64,000 nucleotides of DNA, taken from Candidatus Nanosynbacter sp. HMT-352 (lineage in GTDB: Bacteria > Patescibacteriota > Saccharimonadia > Saccharimonadales > Saccharimonadaceae). The DNA is taken from NCBI RefSeq assembly GCF_022819365.1, contig NZ_CP089289.1, positions 620,001 to 684,000 of the forward strand, written 5' to 3'. Below, one piece after another: positions 26,407 through 34,085 of this stretch (the stretch's first letter is position 1; every line of letters starts with the position of its first letter). A program made the translations under genes and the position numbers. A model generated the notes under the pieces. It was not told the DNA's origin, did not search any database, and was given only the letters and a program-made list of their open reading frames with translations.

Positions 26407-27291
26407 TTATTTATTAGCTTTTTCTTCCAAAACTTTCTCAAAATCATCAATAGCCTTTTTCCATTTTTCTACAGCGTCAGTATTGAAATCTGTCTTTGGA
26501 GTCTTTGGTGCTTTTGGTAGCGATGATCTTGATTTTGTATTTTTAGCATATTCTACAATTGCCACATAATACTGCTTCATTTCTGTGTAATAATTCTTCC
26601 AGTCCTTACCATATTTGGAGGCTAGCTTATTTTCAGATTTTGACATCTTATCCAAATAATCTATACAGTCTTTTGTCTCGGAATCCAGACGCTTCTCGAA
26701 ATTTTCTTTAGATTCTCGGAGGTATTTACTTACATCAGGAGATTTGCACTTTTCATAAGTCTTGTCTTCTGTAAGAATAACCAGAAACTCTAGATATTCT
26801 CTCGCGCCATTATTCCAGCTATCCACATATTTATCATACGCCGCCTTCACATCCTTATCGCGAAGCGCTTTATGAGAGCTCATTTTCTTATTAAGATTAT
26901 TGATTTTCTCGATGGCTTTATATATTTTATCTTTTGTGTTTTTAGTGCCAGCACCATTCTCACTTATAAAAGCATCTCCTACGTCAAGACCGGTAAATTG
27001 TGAAAGCAGGTCTTTATAATCCGCTTTGCTTGGACCACTTAGCAACAAGACAGCTAGGACTACACCAAGGATAATTACGACTAGTCCAATTATTCCGCCG
27101 ATGATTCCCCACATGGCACCTTTGCTCATTTTCTTTTTTGGTGGCATTTGGTATGGAGTTCCCATGACTGGTTGTTGTGGGAATTGTTGTTGTGGCTGAG
27201 GCTGCTGAGCCTGAGGCTGTTGTGGAGCCTGCTGGAATTGTGGCTGAGGCGGCACTTGAGGCTGTGGTTTATTATTGTTGCTATTATCCAT
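26407..27291 (-). CDS. Membrane-anchored surface protein, paralogue B (mosaic)
   Basis: 294 aa. N-terminal Gln/Pro-rich tail, PPKKKMSKGAMWG and membrane helix, about 90 residues identical to paralogue A apart from the first few. The outer domain is different from A and instead related to paralogue C: SSHKALRDKDVKAAYDKYVD here against GSHKALKDKEVKDAYDKYLK there, both followed by a KCKSPDV/KCNDPNV element, a second Cys (KDCIDYLDKMSKSE against KSCMDSLDKLSKSD) and a YY-rich helix. The two conserved Cys may form a disulfide. It is best explained as a recombinant of A and C. Function unknown. Shine-Dalgarno TAGGAGA. Confidence 0.85.
   Translation of the reverse strand: MDNSNNNKPQPQVPPQPQFQQAPQQPQAQQPQPQQQFPQQPVMGTPYQMPPKKKMSKGAMWGIIGGIIGLVVIILGVVLAVLLLSGPSKADYKDLLSQFTGLDVGDAFISENGAGTKNTKDKIYKAIEKINNLNKKMSSHKALRDKDVKAAYDKYVDSWNNGAREYLEFLVILTEDKTYEKCKSPDVSKYLRESKENFEKRLDSETKDCIDYLDKMSKSENKLASKYGKDWKNYYTEMKQYYVAIVEYAKNTKSRSSLPKAPKTPKTDFNTDAVEKWKKAIDDFEKVLEEKANK
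27012..27280 (-). repeat. 269-bp direct repeat, copy 2
   Basis: Identical by eye to 26016-26284 and offset by 996 bp. It covers the 5' third of paralogue B and stops within a few bases of its start codon, where the two genes begin to differ. Confidence 0.9.
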
Positions 27292-27416
27292 AAGCTATTT
27301 TCTCCTAAATAATATATTCTTATTGCGACATTACTATATTTATACAGTAGTCAAGCCGACCACACCTGCGCATTCAGTCTACAAAGAGGACTTTTAGACT
27401 ATGGCGATATTATAGA
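27292..27416. other. Intergenic region between paralogues C and B
   Basis: A 125-bp gap. It holds a hairpin with AGTCTA/TAGACT arms (27376-27400), not followed by a T-run, and a near-palindrome TACTGTATAAATATAGTA about 55 bp upstream of the paralogue B start. Either may regulate paralogue B; no clear -35/-10 pair is seen. Confidence 0.35.
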
Positions 27417-28259
27417 CTATTTAGATTTTTCTTCCAATATTCTTTTGAAATTATTAAAGCTATCTTTTAATTTTTTGTCTATTTCATAGTCACCAAAATA
27501 TGGCCTAAGTGAAGCTGTAGATGGTAGTGCAGGCGCATGACCATATTTCTGCAAATAATCTCGTCTGAATGCTCCTACTTGCGCATAGTATCGCTTCATC
27601 TTTTCATAGTACTTTTTTAGACCTTCGGCATATTTCTTGACTCTGGCACTATCAGACTTCGATAATTTATCCAAAGAGTCCATACAACTCTTCATTACAG
27701 AGTCAAAATGTTTTTCTGCCTCATCTGTAGATTTTTCAAAGTATTCTTTTACGTTAGGATCATTGCACTTATTGTCGACATCTTCTTTTGCAAGGATCAC
27801 CTCATCTTTAAGATGTGGCTTTGCTTCGTCGTTCCATATTTTCAAGTATTTATCGTAAGCATCTTTAACTTCTTTATCTTTAAGAGCCTTGTGGGAACCA
27901 ATTTTAGCATAAAACTCATCAGTCAAACTGATATTCTTATTCACAACGCCTTCGTAGTCACCTCCTTTCCGCACACCTTCAGACATATCATTAAATCTGG
28001 GAAGTTTCATCTGTGAGATTAGAACAGACATGTCTTTGTAATCACTTCTACCGGGATTGCCGAAGATTGTCATAGACAAAACCACACTAACAGCAGCTAC
28101 AGTAAGCACAATGACGCCAACAATAATTCCCCACAGCAAGGGCTTGTTAGCCTTCTTTTTTGGCGGAACCTGATGTGAGCCACTTGAAGTTGACTTAGGA
28201 CGTTCAAGCGCCTGAGATGATTTTGCTTGCTGATTTTTACTGCTCCTGCCGTTATCCAT
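27417..28259 (-). CDS. Membrane-anchored surface protein, paralogue C
   Basis: 280 aa. Same plan as A and B: a disordered N-terminus (here Ser/Gln/Lys-rich rather than Gln/Pro), the basic patch VPPKKKANKPLLWG, one membrane helix (IIVGVIVLTVAAVSVVLSMT), then PGRSDYKDM and a helical outer domain with the KALKDKEVKDAYDKY motif and two Cys matching those in B. It is the most divergent N-terminus of the three and probably the older form of the B-type domain. It starts 40 bp after pnp with AGGAGG before the ATG, so read-through from pnp is possible. Function unknown. Confidence 0.85.
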   Translation of the reverse strand: MDNGRSSKNQQAKSSQALERPKSTSSGSHQVPPKKKANKPLLWGIIVGVIVLTVAAVSVVLSMTIFGNPGRSDYKDMSVLISQMKLPRFNDMSEGVRKGGDYEGVVNKNISLTDEFYAKIGSHKALKDKEVKDAYDKYLKIWNDEAKPHLKDEVILAKEDVDNKCNDPNVKEYFEKSTDEAEKHFDSVMKSCMDSLDKLSKSDSARVKKYAEGLKKYYEKMKRYYAQVGAFRRDYLQKYGHAPALPSTASLRPYFGDYEIDKKLKDSFNNFKRILEEKSK

Positions 28260-28299
28260 AAAAATTTCCTCCTAAAATTACACTTTCGCTATTATGTAT

Positions 28300-30417
28300 T
28301 TACAAACCAATCATCGTCAAATTAATCTTACCGCGCTCGTCAATTCCAGTAATTTTCACGCGAACAGTTTGCCCTTCTTTCACGAAATCAGTCACTTTTT
28401 CAACTCGATGTTCCGCCAATTTCGAAATATGGACCATTCCGTCAACACCAGGAAGTATATTCACAAACGCGCCAAAATCTTTAATGCCGACAACTTTACC
28501 TTCGTAAATCTTGCCGACTTCTGGCTCCTCAACCAGACTCTTAATCCAGTTCATAGCCTTTTCAATCGACGCGCCATCTGGGCTAGCCACGGTAATCAAA
28601 CCATCTTCCTTAATATCAATCTCAGCGCCAGTCTCCGAAGTAATCTTATTGATCGTCTCGCCGCCCTTACCGATAATTACGCCAATCTTATCTGGGTCAA
28701 TCTTAATCTTCTCAATTCGTGGCGCATACGGGCTGAGCGACTCACGAGGCCCTGGAAGCACACTAAGCATATGTTCCAAAATGTGCGCACGCCCCGCCTT
28801 ACTCTGCTCAATCGCTTGACGCAATACCGCCACTGGTAGCCCATGAACCTTCATATCCATTTGAAGAGCCGTAATACCCTTTGAGGTTCCGGTTACCTTA
28901 AAGTCCATATCGCCAGCAAAGTCCTCAGCGTCAGCAATATCACTCAACACATACGGAGTATCACCGTCCATCATCAATCCCATCGCAATTCCACTCACGG
29001 GAGCCGAAATTGGCACGCCAGCGTCCATCAACGCCAAACAGCTAGAACAAGTTGCCGCCATAGAAGTTGAACCGTTCTGGCTCATAATTTCTGTCACCGA
29101 GCGAATAGCGTATGGAAAATCCTCTTCAGTTGGCAAAACTGGAAGCAAAGCACGTTCCGCCAAATATCCGTGACCAATCTCACGTCGACCTGGACTGCCC
29201 ATTCGCTTGACCTCACCAACCGTATAACCCGGCGCATTGTAATGATGCATATAGCGTCGCTCACCGTCGGTAATTTCCATAGTGTCAATCAATTGCGAAT
29301 AACTAAGCGGCGCCAAAGTTACAATGTTCATTCCTTGAGTCACGCCACGTGTAAACAAGCTAGAACCGTGAGCGCGCGGCAAGAATCCAACTTCCGAGCT
29401 GAGCGGACGAATCTCGGTCAATTGTCGACCGTCGGGACGAACTCGCTCGGTAACAATTCCCCGACGAACATCTTTATGCAAAGCCAAAGTGAACGCTTCA
29501 TCGTAATCACCACGAACTTCGCTATATTCTTCCTCGTCCAGTCCCAATTTTTCCGCCATCGCCTCATGAAACTCGGCACGAATTTCGCTTATCATTTCAT
29601 TGCGCTCTGGATATGGACGACGGATTTTCTCACCAAATTTCCCATCAGCCCACGCGTTAACTGTTTGCTGAATTGATTCGTCTGGCAAAATTAAATCGTA
29701 TTCCTGCTGTGCTGGCGCAACTTTTTCCGCCAGTTCGCGTTGCAGGGCAATCGCTGGCTGCATCATCTGGTGAGCCCATGTCATCGCATCAACAATAACA
29801 TCTTCCGAAACTTCTTTAGCACCAGCCTCGACCATTGTTATACCGCTTTCAATACCAGCCACAACCAAATCAAGATCCGACTTTTCGCGCTCTTCCGGAG
29901 TCAAGAACGCCTTAAATTCGCCATTCACTCGACCCACGCGCAAACCAGCCACTGGACCATCAAACGGCGTGCCAGTTAACATTAACGCACTAGACGCAGC
30001 GATCATCGCAATCACGTCTGGGCGGAAACTCGGATCCATGCTCAAAACAGTTGCGACGACTTGAATTTCCTGACGATAACCCTTCGGGAAAAGCGGACGG
30101 ATCGGACGATCAATCAATCGCCCAATCAACACAGCTTCATCGCTCGGGCGACCTTCGCGCTTAATAAATCGGCTGCCAGAAATCTTACCTGCGGCATAAA
30201 ACTTTTCTTCGTAATCAATCGATAATGGAAAATAATCCAATTGCACTGGACGCGGACTAACCTGAGCACTGCCCAAAACTACAGTGTCGCCATAGCGCAC
30301 CAAAACGCTACCAGTCGTCCTAAAACCGACGCGATTCACCTCTAAAGTCAGCGGGCGACCACAAAAATCAGTGGTAACACTAAAAATCTCCTTGCCGCTT
30401 GGATTGATAATACTCAT
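28300..30417 (-). CDS. pnp: Polynucleotide phosphorylase
   Basis: The start is set at MSIINPSGKEIFSVTTDF, with AAAGGAG 5 nt upstream; earlier codons in the frame belong to the leader hairpin. About 705 aa, normal length: two RNase PH-like cores (first ending near the PLFPKGYRQEIQVVATVL region; second with RPDGRQLTEIRPL, FTRGVTQ and SDIADAEDFAGDMDFKVTG), a KH domain (IGVIIGKGGETINKI) and an S1 domain (GKVVGIKDFGAFVNILPGVD). A trimeric 3'-5' phosphorolytic exoribonuclease in RNA turnover. Confidence 0.97.
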   Translation of the reverse strand: MSIINPSGKEIFSVTTDFCGRPLTLEVNRVGFRTTGSVLVRYGDTVVLGSAQVSPRPVQLDYFPLSIDYEEKFYAAGKISGSRFIKREGRPSDEAVLIGRLIDRPIRPLFPKGYRQEIQVVATVLSMDPSFRPDVIAMIAASSALMLTGTPFDGPVAGLRVGRVNGEFKAFLTPEEREKSDLDLVVAGIESGITMVEAGAKEVSEDVIVDAMTWAHQMMQPAIALQRELAEKVAPAQQEYDLILPDESIQQTVNAWADGKFGEKIRRPYPERNEMISEIRAEFHEAMAEKLGLDEEEYSEVRGDYDEAFTLALHKDVRRGIVTERVRPDGRQLTEIRPLSSEVGFLPRAHGSSLFTRGVTQGMNIVTLAPLSYSQLIDTMEITDGERRYMHHYNAPGYTVGEVKRMGSPGRREIGHGYLAERALLPVLPTEEDFPYAIRSVTEIMSQNGSTSMAATCSSCLALMDAGVPISAPVSGIAMGLMMDGDTPYVLSDIADAEDFAGDMDFKVTGTSKGITALQMDMKVHGLPVAVLRQAIEQSKAGRAHILEHMLSVLPGPRESLSPYAPRIEKIKIDPDKIGVIIGKGGETINKITSETGAEIDIKEDGLITVASPDGASIEKAMNWIKSLVEEPEVGKIYEGKVVGIKDFGAFVNILPGVDGMVHISKLAEHRVEKVTDFVKEGQTVRVKITGIDERGKINLTMIGL

Positions 30418-30433
30418 AAAGAGCTCCTTTCTT

Positions 30434-30494
30434 GCGGTAGTAACAGGGATGAAATTACTTGGCAATTTAGTCGTCTCATCTCTATCACTTCCGC
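30434..30494 (-). promoter_or_regulatory. Long leader hairpin of pnp
   Basis: The transcribed minus strand folds into a 21-position stem: arm 30494-30474 beginning GCGGAAGTGATAGAGATGAG against arm 30454-30434 ending CCTGTTACTACCGC, with a 19-nt loop. I count 16 Watson-Crick pairs, 3 G-U and 2 mismatches. The stem ends a few bases before the pnp Shine-Dalgarno. Resembles the RNase III-processed stem by which E. coli PNPase autoregulates; function here is inferred. Confidence 0.7.
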
Positions 30495-30513
30495 GTTACA
30501 AATTGCTCCTTAT

Positions 30514-30519
30514 ATTATA
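30514..30519 (-). promoter_or_regulatory. -10 of the pnp promoter
   Basis: TATAAT on the minus strand, placing the transcription start near 30507, so the leader hairpin begins about 13 nt into the RNA. The leader is about 90 nt. Confidence 0.6.
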
Positions 30520-30583
30520 CTAAAACCTCAGCCCAAACGCCAGCCGCGAGCGCACTTAACATAATCTTATTAACAGATGAGTG

Positions 30584-30592
30584 TGATATAAT
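30584..30592 (+). promoter_or_regulatory. Extended -10, leaderless start of the sortase gene
   Basis: TGA-TATAAT, then 6 nt, then ATG at 30599. No Shine-Dalgarno. Confidence 0.7.
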
Positions 30593-30598
30593 TTACTC

Positions 30599-31207
30599 AT
30601 GTCACTTCAGCTAGATTCAGTAAAAAATCGCCAGAAAAGCTGGAAAAGCTATATCTTAACTATAATCGCAATCTTAATGATTCTTGGCGGAGTTTATTTG
30701 CTTGCTCTCATCAGCACGCCCCTTATTTTGTCGCAAAACATCAACCCAAAAGACAACCACACCACTCAGCTCATCACTAAAACTGAGAATAAAATTACCG
30801 AAAATCGACTTTACATACCAAAAATCGACATAAATTTGCCTTATAGTACTGGCGGCGCCGAAACAATGGAGCGTGGTGCGTGGTGGCGTAAACCAGAAAA
30901 CGGCAACCCAAAGGATGGCGGCAATTTTGTCTTATCTGCACACCGTTTTATTATGGGCCTAACTCCTCAGCAGACGCTCAGAAAATCGCCTTTTTATAAT
31001 ATTGATAAATTGACTGTCGGCGATGAAATTATCATTGACTATAACGGCGTACGTTACAATTATGTCATCAGCGAAAAACAAAGTGTTAAACCAGACGCCG
31101 TGGAAATCGAACAACGCACAGATCAGCCGCAATTAACTCTTTATTCCTGCACTTTGGGCGGCGCAAACGACGGACGAGATGTGATTATCGCCAAATTGAA
31201 AAAATAG
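30599..31207 (+). CDS. Sortase-family transpeptidase
   Basis: 202 aa. A membrane anchor lies near the N-terminus (residues about 20-42, ILTIIAILMILGGVYLLALI) and is followed by the sortase beta-barrel beginning ENRLYIPKIDINLPY. The catalytic triad is visible: His in VLSAHRF, Cys in LTLYSCTLGG and Arg in NDGRDVIIAK. Sortases join surface proteins to the cell wall or polymerise pilins through a sorting signal such as LPxTG. No LPxTG-type substrate is encoded in this window, so targets must be elsewhere. It looks closer to classes D/E than A by eye, which I would not insist on. Confidence 0.92.
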   Translation: MSLQLDSVKNRQKSWKSYILTIIAILMILGGVYLLALISTPLILSQNINPKDNHTTQLITKTENKITENRLYIPKIDINLPYSTGGAETMERGAWWRKPENGNPKDGGNFVLSAHRFIMGLTPQQTLRKSPFYNIDKLTVGDEIIIDYNGVRYNYVISEKQSVKPDAVEIEQRTDQPQLTLYSCTLGGANDGRDVIIAKLKK

Positions 31208-31208
31208 C

Positions 31209-31246
31209 CAGAACAACAAAAATCCCCTTTTCGTCAAAGGGGATTT
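31209..31246 (-). terminator. Terminator of rpsO (possibly bidirectional)
   Basis: Arms AAATCCCCTTT (31220-31230) and AAAGGGGATTT (31236-31246), perfect 11-bp stem, 5-nt loop. The T-rich tail is on the minus strand, so it chiefly ends rpsO; the convergent sortase gene may use it as well. Confidence 0.85.
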
Positions 31247-31265
31247 AGGCAGTTTTCAACGTAAA

Positions 31266-31532
31266 TTATTTACGCAAACCTAACTTGGCAACAACTGCTT
31301 TGTAACTCTCAAAATCAGTTCGCTCCAAATATTTCAGCAAACGCTTGCGCTTACCAACCATTTGGATCAAGCCGCGACGAGCCATGAAGTCGTGCTTATT
31401 CGCCTTCAAATGCTCTGTGACTTCTTTGATACGAGCCGTCAAAACTGACACCTGAGCCTGTGGGCTACCGACGTCGTTTTTATTGACCTGAGTCAAAGCA
31501 ATTGCTTTCGCTTTATTCTCTTTGCTAATCAT
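31266..31532 (-). CDS. rpsO: 30S ribosomal protein S15
   Basis: 88 aa, the exact usual length. The core VGSPQAQVSVLTARIKEVTE and LKANKHDFMARRGLIQMVGKR matches S15, which binds the 16S rRNA three-way junction. A TGG-TATAAT element ends 9 nt before the ATG, so a leader of at most about 2 nt is expected and there is no Shine-Dalgarno. It is flanked by the terminator on one side and truB upstream, the common truB-rpsO-pnp neighbourhood, though here the sortase gene is inserted between rpsO and pnp. Confidence 0.97.
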   Translation of the reverse strand: MISKENKAKAIALTQVNKNDVGSPQAQVSVLTARIKEVTEHLKANKHDFMARRGLIQMVGKRKRLLKYLERTDFESYKAVVAKLGLRK

Positions 31533-31541
31533 AGCTCTGTA

Positions 31542-31550
31542 ATTATACCA
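31542..31550 (-). promoter_or_regulatory. Extended -10 of rpsO
   Basis: TGG-TATAAT on the minus strand, 9 nt before the rpsO ATG; near-leaderless. Confidence 0.6.
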
Positions 31551-31570
31551 AGCTTCTCTGTTTTTTGCAA

Positions 31571-32227
31571 TTAGCTAGTAATTCCAAAGTCCGCCAGAGT
31601 CTTTGCGGCGTCAATAGAATAGTCGGCAATTTTCGTACGACGCAAATTCTCACAATACGCTCCCGTCCCTAATTTCTCGCCAATATCCACCGCCAATGTT
31701 CGAATATAAGTTCCGCTTGAAACGTGAGTTCTGATCTTTAATTTGGGATATTCGTATGCCAATAATTCCAATGAGTAAATTTCTATCACACGCTTAGGAA
31801 TCTCAACTTGTTTACCTTCGCGCGCCAATTTATACGCTCTTTCACCGTTAATTTTTATTGCGCTAAAAATCGGCGGCGTCTGCTCAATTTTTCCCACAAA
31901 TTGACTAATCACTTGCTGAATTTCCTCCAAGCTTGGCTCGCGATTAGACATATCGGTGAATTCGCCCTCTGGATCGCCCGTCGAACTATTCTTGCCCAGA
32001 ATAATTTCCGCCTCGTACCACTTATCTAACTTAGTGAAAGTTTCAGCTTCGCGGCATTTCTTTCCAGTCACAATAATCATTAGCCCAGTAGCAAACGGAT
32101 CAAGCGTACCTGTGTGACCAACCTTCACTTTCTTTCCCGCCTGATTAGATAAAACTCGTCGCAAGCGCGCCACCACCCCAAAGCTAGTCATTCCCTGAGG
32201 TTTGTCTATGAGAATCACTTCGTCCAT
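31571..32227 (-). CDS. truB: tRNA pseudouridine-55 synthase
   Basis: 218 aa, short version without the C-terminal PUA domain seen in longer homologues. Motifs: IDKPQGMTSFGVVARLRR at the N-terminus, the catalytic Asp in HTGTLDPFATGLM, FVGKIEQTPPIFSAIKING, and HVSSGTYIRTLAVDIGEKLG. It makes pseudouridine 55 in the T-loop of tRNAs. The start codon lies 3 bp after the stop of the DHH-domain gene, so the two are co-transcribed, upstream of rpsO. Confidence 0.95.
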   Translation of the reverse strand: MDEVILIDKPQGMTSFGVVARLRRVLSNQAGKKVKVGHTGTLDPFATGLMIIVTGKKCREAETFTKLDKWYEAEIILGKNSSTGDPEGEFTDMSNREPSLEEIQQVISQFVGKIEQTPPIFSAIKINGERAYKLAREGKQVEIPKRVIEIYSLELLAYEYPKLKIRTHVSSGTYIRTLAVDIGEKLGTGAYCENLRRTKIADYSIDAAKTLADFGITS

Positions 32228-32230
32228 TAA

Positions 32231-33925
32231 CTATTGCCCTGGAATATGGAATTGCGCTGGATTGAAGTCCGCATTTTGAGCTGGCTGAGTTGGCATCGCG
32301 GTGATCGGCACAGGTGCTGGAGCTTGCGGAGCGGCTACTGGCTCAGGAGCCACCCCTAGCGGTGCAATCTGTGGCAATCCATTTACATCAACACCTGTAG
32401 GCGCTGGCGGCATTGGCGGCAAAGCGCCGAAATCTGGCATTGCTGGTGGCATTGGCAAATCGAAACCTGGAATGCTATTTTCAGGATTTGTTATTGCTGG
32501 CTCAATTGGCGCAATCGGCTGATTCGAAGCTGGCGCTACTGGATTATTCAATTGATTTGTGTCGTTGGTAATTGCCGAAATAATCGACTCTTCAGATTGC
32601 GGCGCAACAGGTATTGTCGACAATTTTTGCTCAGCGGCGTTAGTTGTCGCGAACGGATCAATCTTTGGCGGCTCATCAGACGCACCCATAGCCGCATTTA
32701 ATGGGGTGTCACCAAACGACGGCGTATTATCGCCCACGTATTTACCGTGCGTTAGAATGGTTTTATTTTGGTCGCTAGCCAATTCCCTAATCTTATCCTC
32801 GGCAGCCTGTGTAGTCGTTGCGTTCAGAGTGCCACCCATTAGCGGAGTTTCCTCAAAAGAAAGTTCGCCCTTTGAAACTATTTTTTCACTAGGCTTTTCT
32901 TCCTCGGCTTGCGGCTCCTCCTTTATTGGCTCAATTTTAGCCAATTTTTCTTCGGCAATCCTAGCAGACTCTTCTTGCTTTTCCTTCGCCGTTTGTTCAG
33001 CTACTTCATCAACATCGCCATTCTTTTCGTGACTAATCGACAAAGTTCCGTCCGCGTGTACAGTTTCCTCATCTTTCTCCGCTTCTTCAGTTTTGTCCTC
33101 TGAAGCTTCTTCTTTTTCTGGAGATTTTTCTTCGATCTTTTCAATCTTCTGCGGCTCGTCCTCTACTTCGCTCTCTGCAATCTTTGAAACCACCAATTGC
33201 TGATTCGCGCCAGCCGCCATAAGTTCTGCAGCCGTAGTCATAACCTTTGATGACGTATTACTATTACTAAACCTCTCGGTTACCGCCACAATTCCCGTAA
33301 GCAAAGCCGTCGCCATCTGCTCGTCCAACGTTACTTTTGGCGTTTTCAGGTCATCAAGAAGCTCAACAACCATTTCGCTCACGCCGCTAGCATTAGATTC
33401 GTGCCAATCAACAGAACCCAGACCGCTCTTTACGTCGCCCGCTGTTATAGCCACAACCGTAGCATCGTGCAAAATCTTACCGTGCGCAGTCAAAGCCGTG
33501 TCAATACTTTCACTATTTTCAACATTTAGCGCCAGAACCAACTCAACGTTATAATCGCCCTGTGAAAATTCCAAGTCCTTATCCGTAATTGTCGTACGAT
33601 ATGGCGTAATAAAAATCTTCACCGCGTCATCAACAACTTTATAGCGTAAATGATCAGCCTTCTCTTTATCCAAGGCAATAATAAAATCACGTAAAGAATC
33701 TGCGGTCTGCTCAAACGTCTTATCAGGATTCAAGAACGTAATTGCTGGCGGAATGTCGCCGCTAAACACAGCCGTAGCGTGCTTCCCTAGTTTATTGAGG
33801 AAAATCGTCAATCCTAATGCTGCCGACAATTCGTCGACTGACGGGCTAGAACTCACCGTCACTAAAATATTAGTTACATCCTTGATGCTCTGGATTACTT
33901 TTTGCTTTGCTGATCCGTTTGACAT
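32231..33925 (-). CDS. Degenerate DHH-domain protein with long acidic, Pro-rich tail
   Basis: The start is set at MSNGSAKQKVIQSIKDVTN (AGGA about 6 nt upstream). About 564 aa. Residues 1-240 follow the NrnA/RecJ DHH fold in outline: VSSSPSVDELSAALGLTIFL where active enzymes have H-x-x-x-D-x-D, SVDWHESNASG in place of DHH, and TALLTGIVAVTERFSNSNTSS where active enzymes have a Gly-Ile-x-x-Asp-Thr motif. Most metal ligands are therefore missing. The rest is Glu/Lys-rich, then Pro/Ala-rich (MPPAMPDFGALPPMPPAPTG) and clearly disordered. Its position before truB resembles that of nrnA-type genes between rbfA and truB. Probably non-catalytic; role unknown. Confidence 0.8.
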   Translation of the reverse strand: MSNGSAKQKVIQSIKDVTNILVTVSSSPSVDELSAALGLTIFLNKLGKHATAVFSGDIPPAITFLNPDKTFEQTADSLRDFIIALDKEKADHLRYKVVDDAVKIFITPYRTTITDKDLEFSQGDYNVELVLALNVENSESIDTALTAHGKILHDATVVAITAGDVKSGLGSVDWHESNASGVSEMVVELLDDLKTPKVTLDEQMATALLTGIVAVTERFSNSNTSSKVMTTAAELMAAGANQQLVVSKIAESEVEDEPQKIEKIEEKSPEKEEASEDKTEEAEKDEETVHADGTLSISHEKNGDVDEVAEQTAKEKQEESARIAEEKLAKIEPIKEEPQAEEEKPSEKIVSKGELSFEETPLMGGTLNATTTQAAEDKIRELASDQNKTILTHGKYVGDNTPSFGDTPLNAAMGASDEPPKIDPFATTNAAEQKLSTIPVAPQSEESIISAITNDTNQLNNPVAPASNQPIAPIEPAITNPENSIPGFDLPMPPAMPDFGALPPMPPAPTGVDVNGLPQIAPLGVAPEPVAAPQAPAPVPITAMPTQPAQNADFNPAQFHIPGQ

Positions 33926-33967
33926 GATTTTTCCTATGTTTGTTTTTTTGTAATTACGCTTGGCATC

Positions 33968-33976
33968 ACTATACCA
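33968..33976 (-). promoter_or_regulatory. Extended -10 of the DHH gene
   Basis: TGG-TATAGT on the minus strand, leaving a leader of roughly 35 nt to the ATG at 33925. Confidence 0.5.
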
Positions 33977-34012
33977 TAAGCAGTACCATAAAGTCAATAT
34001 CTAAGCCACCTC

Positions 34013-34041
34013 TTTACAATTTATGCTATTTTCTGTATAAT
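34013..34041 (+). promoter_or_regulatory. Promoter of rpsT
   Basis: TTTACA (34013-34018), 17 bp, TATAAT (34036-34041). The leader of about 38 nt contains AAAGGAG before the ATG. Confidence 0.8.
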
Positions 34042-34085
34042 TCTTCCTGATTAGCGATACAAATCTATAGAGGTAAAGGAGAAAC

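Noticed and set aside
26016..27280. Insertion sequence or transposon as the source of the 269-bp repeat
   Set aside because: No transposase, terminal inverted repeats or target duplications; the repeat ends match codon positions inside paralogous genes, so gene duplication/conversion explains it.
28294..30000. Several open frames over 100 codons on the strand opposite pnp and other long genes
   Set aside because: Shadow frames: they have no ribosome site or recognisable protein pattern and are fully inside well-supported genes.
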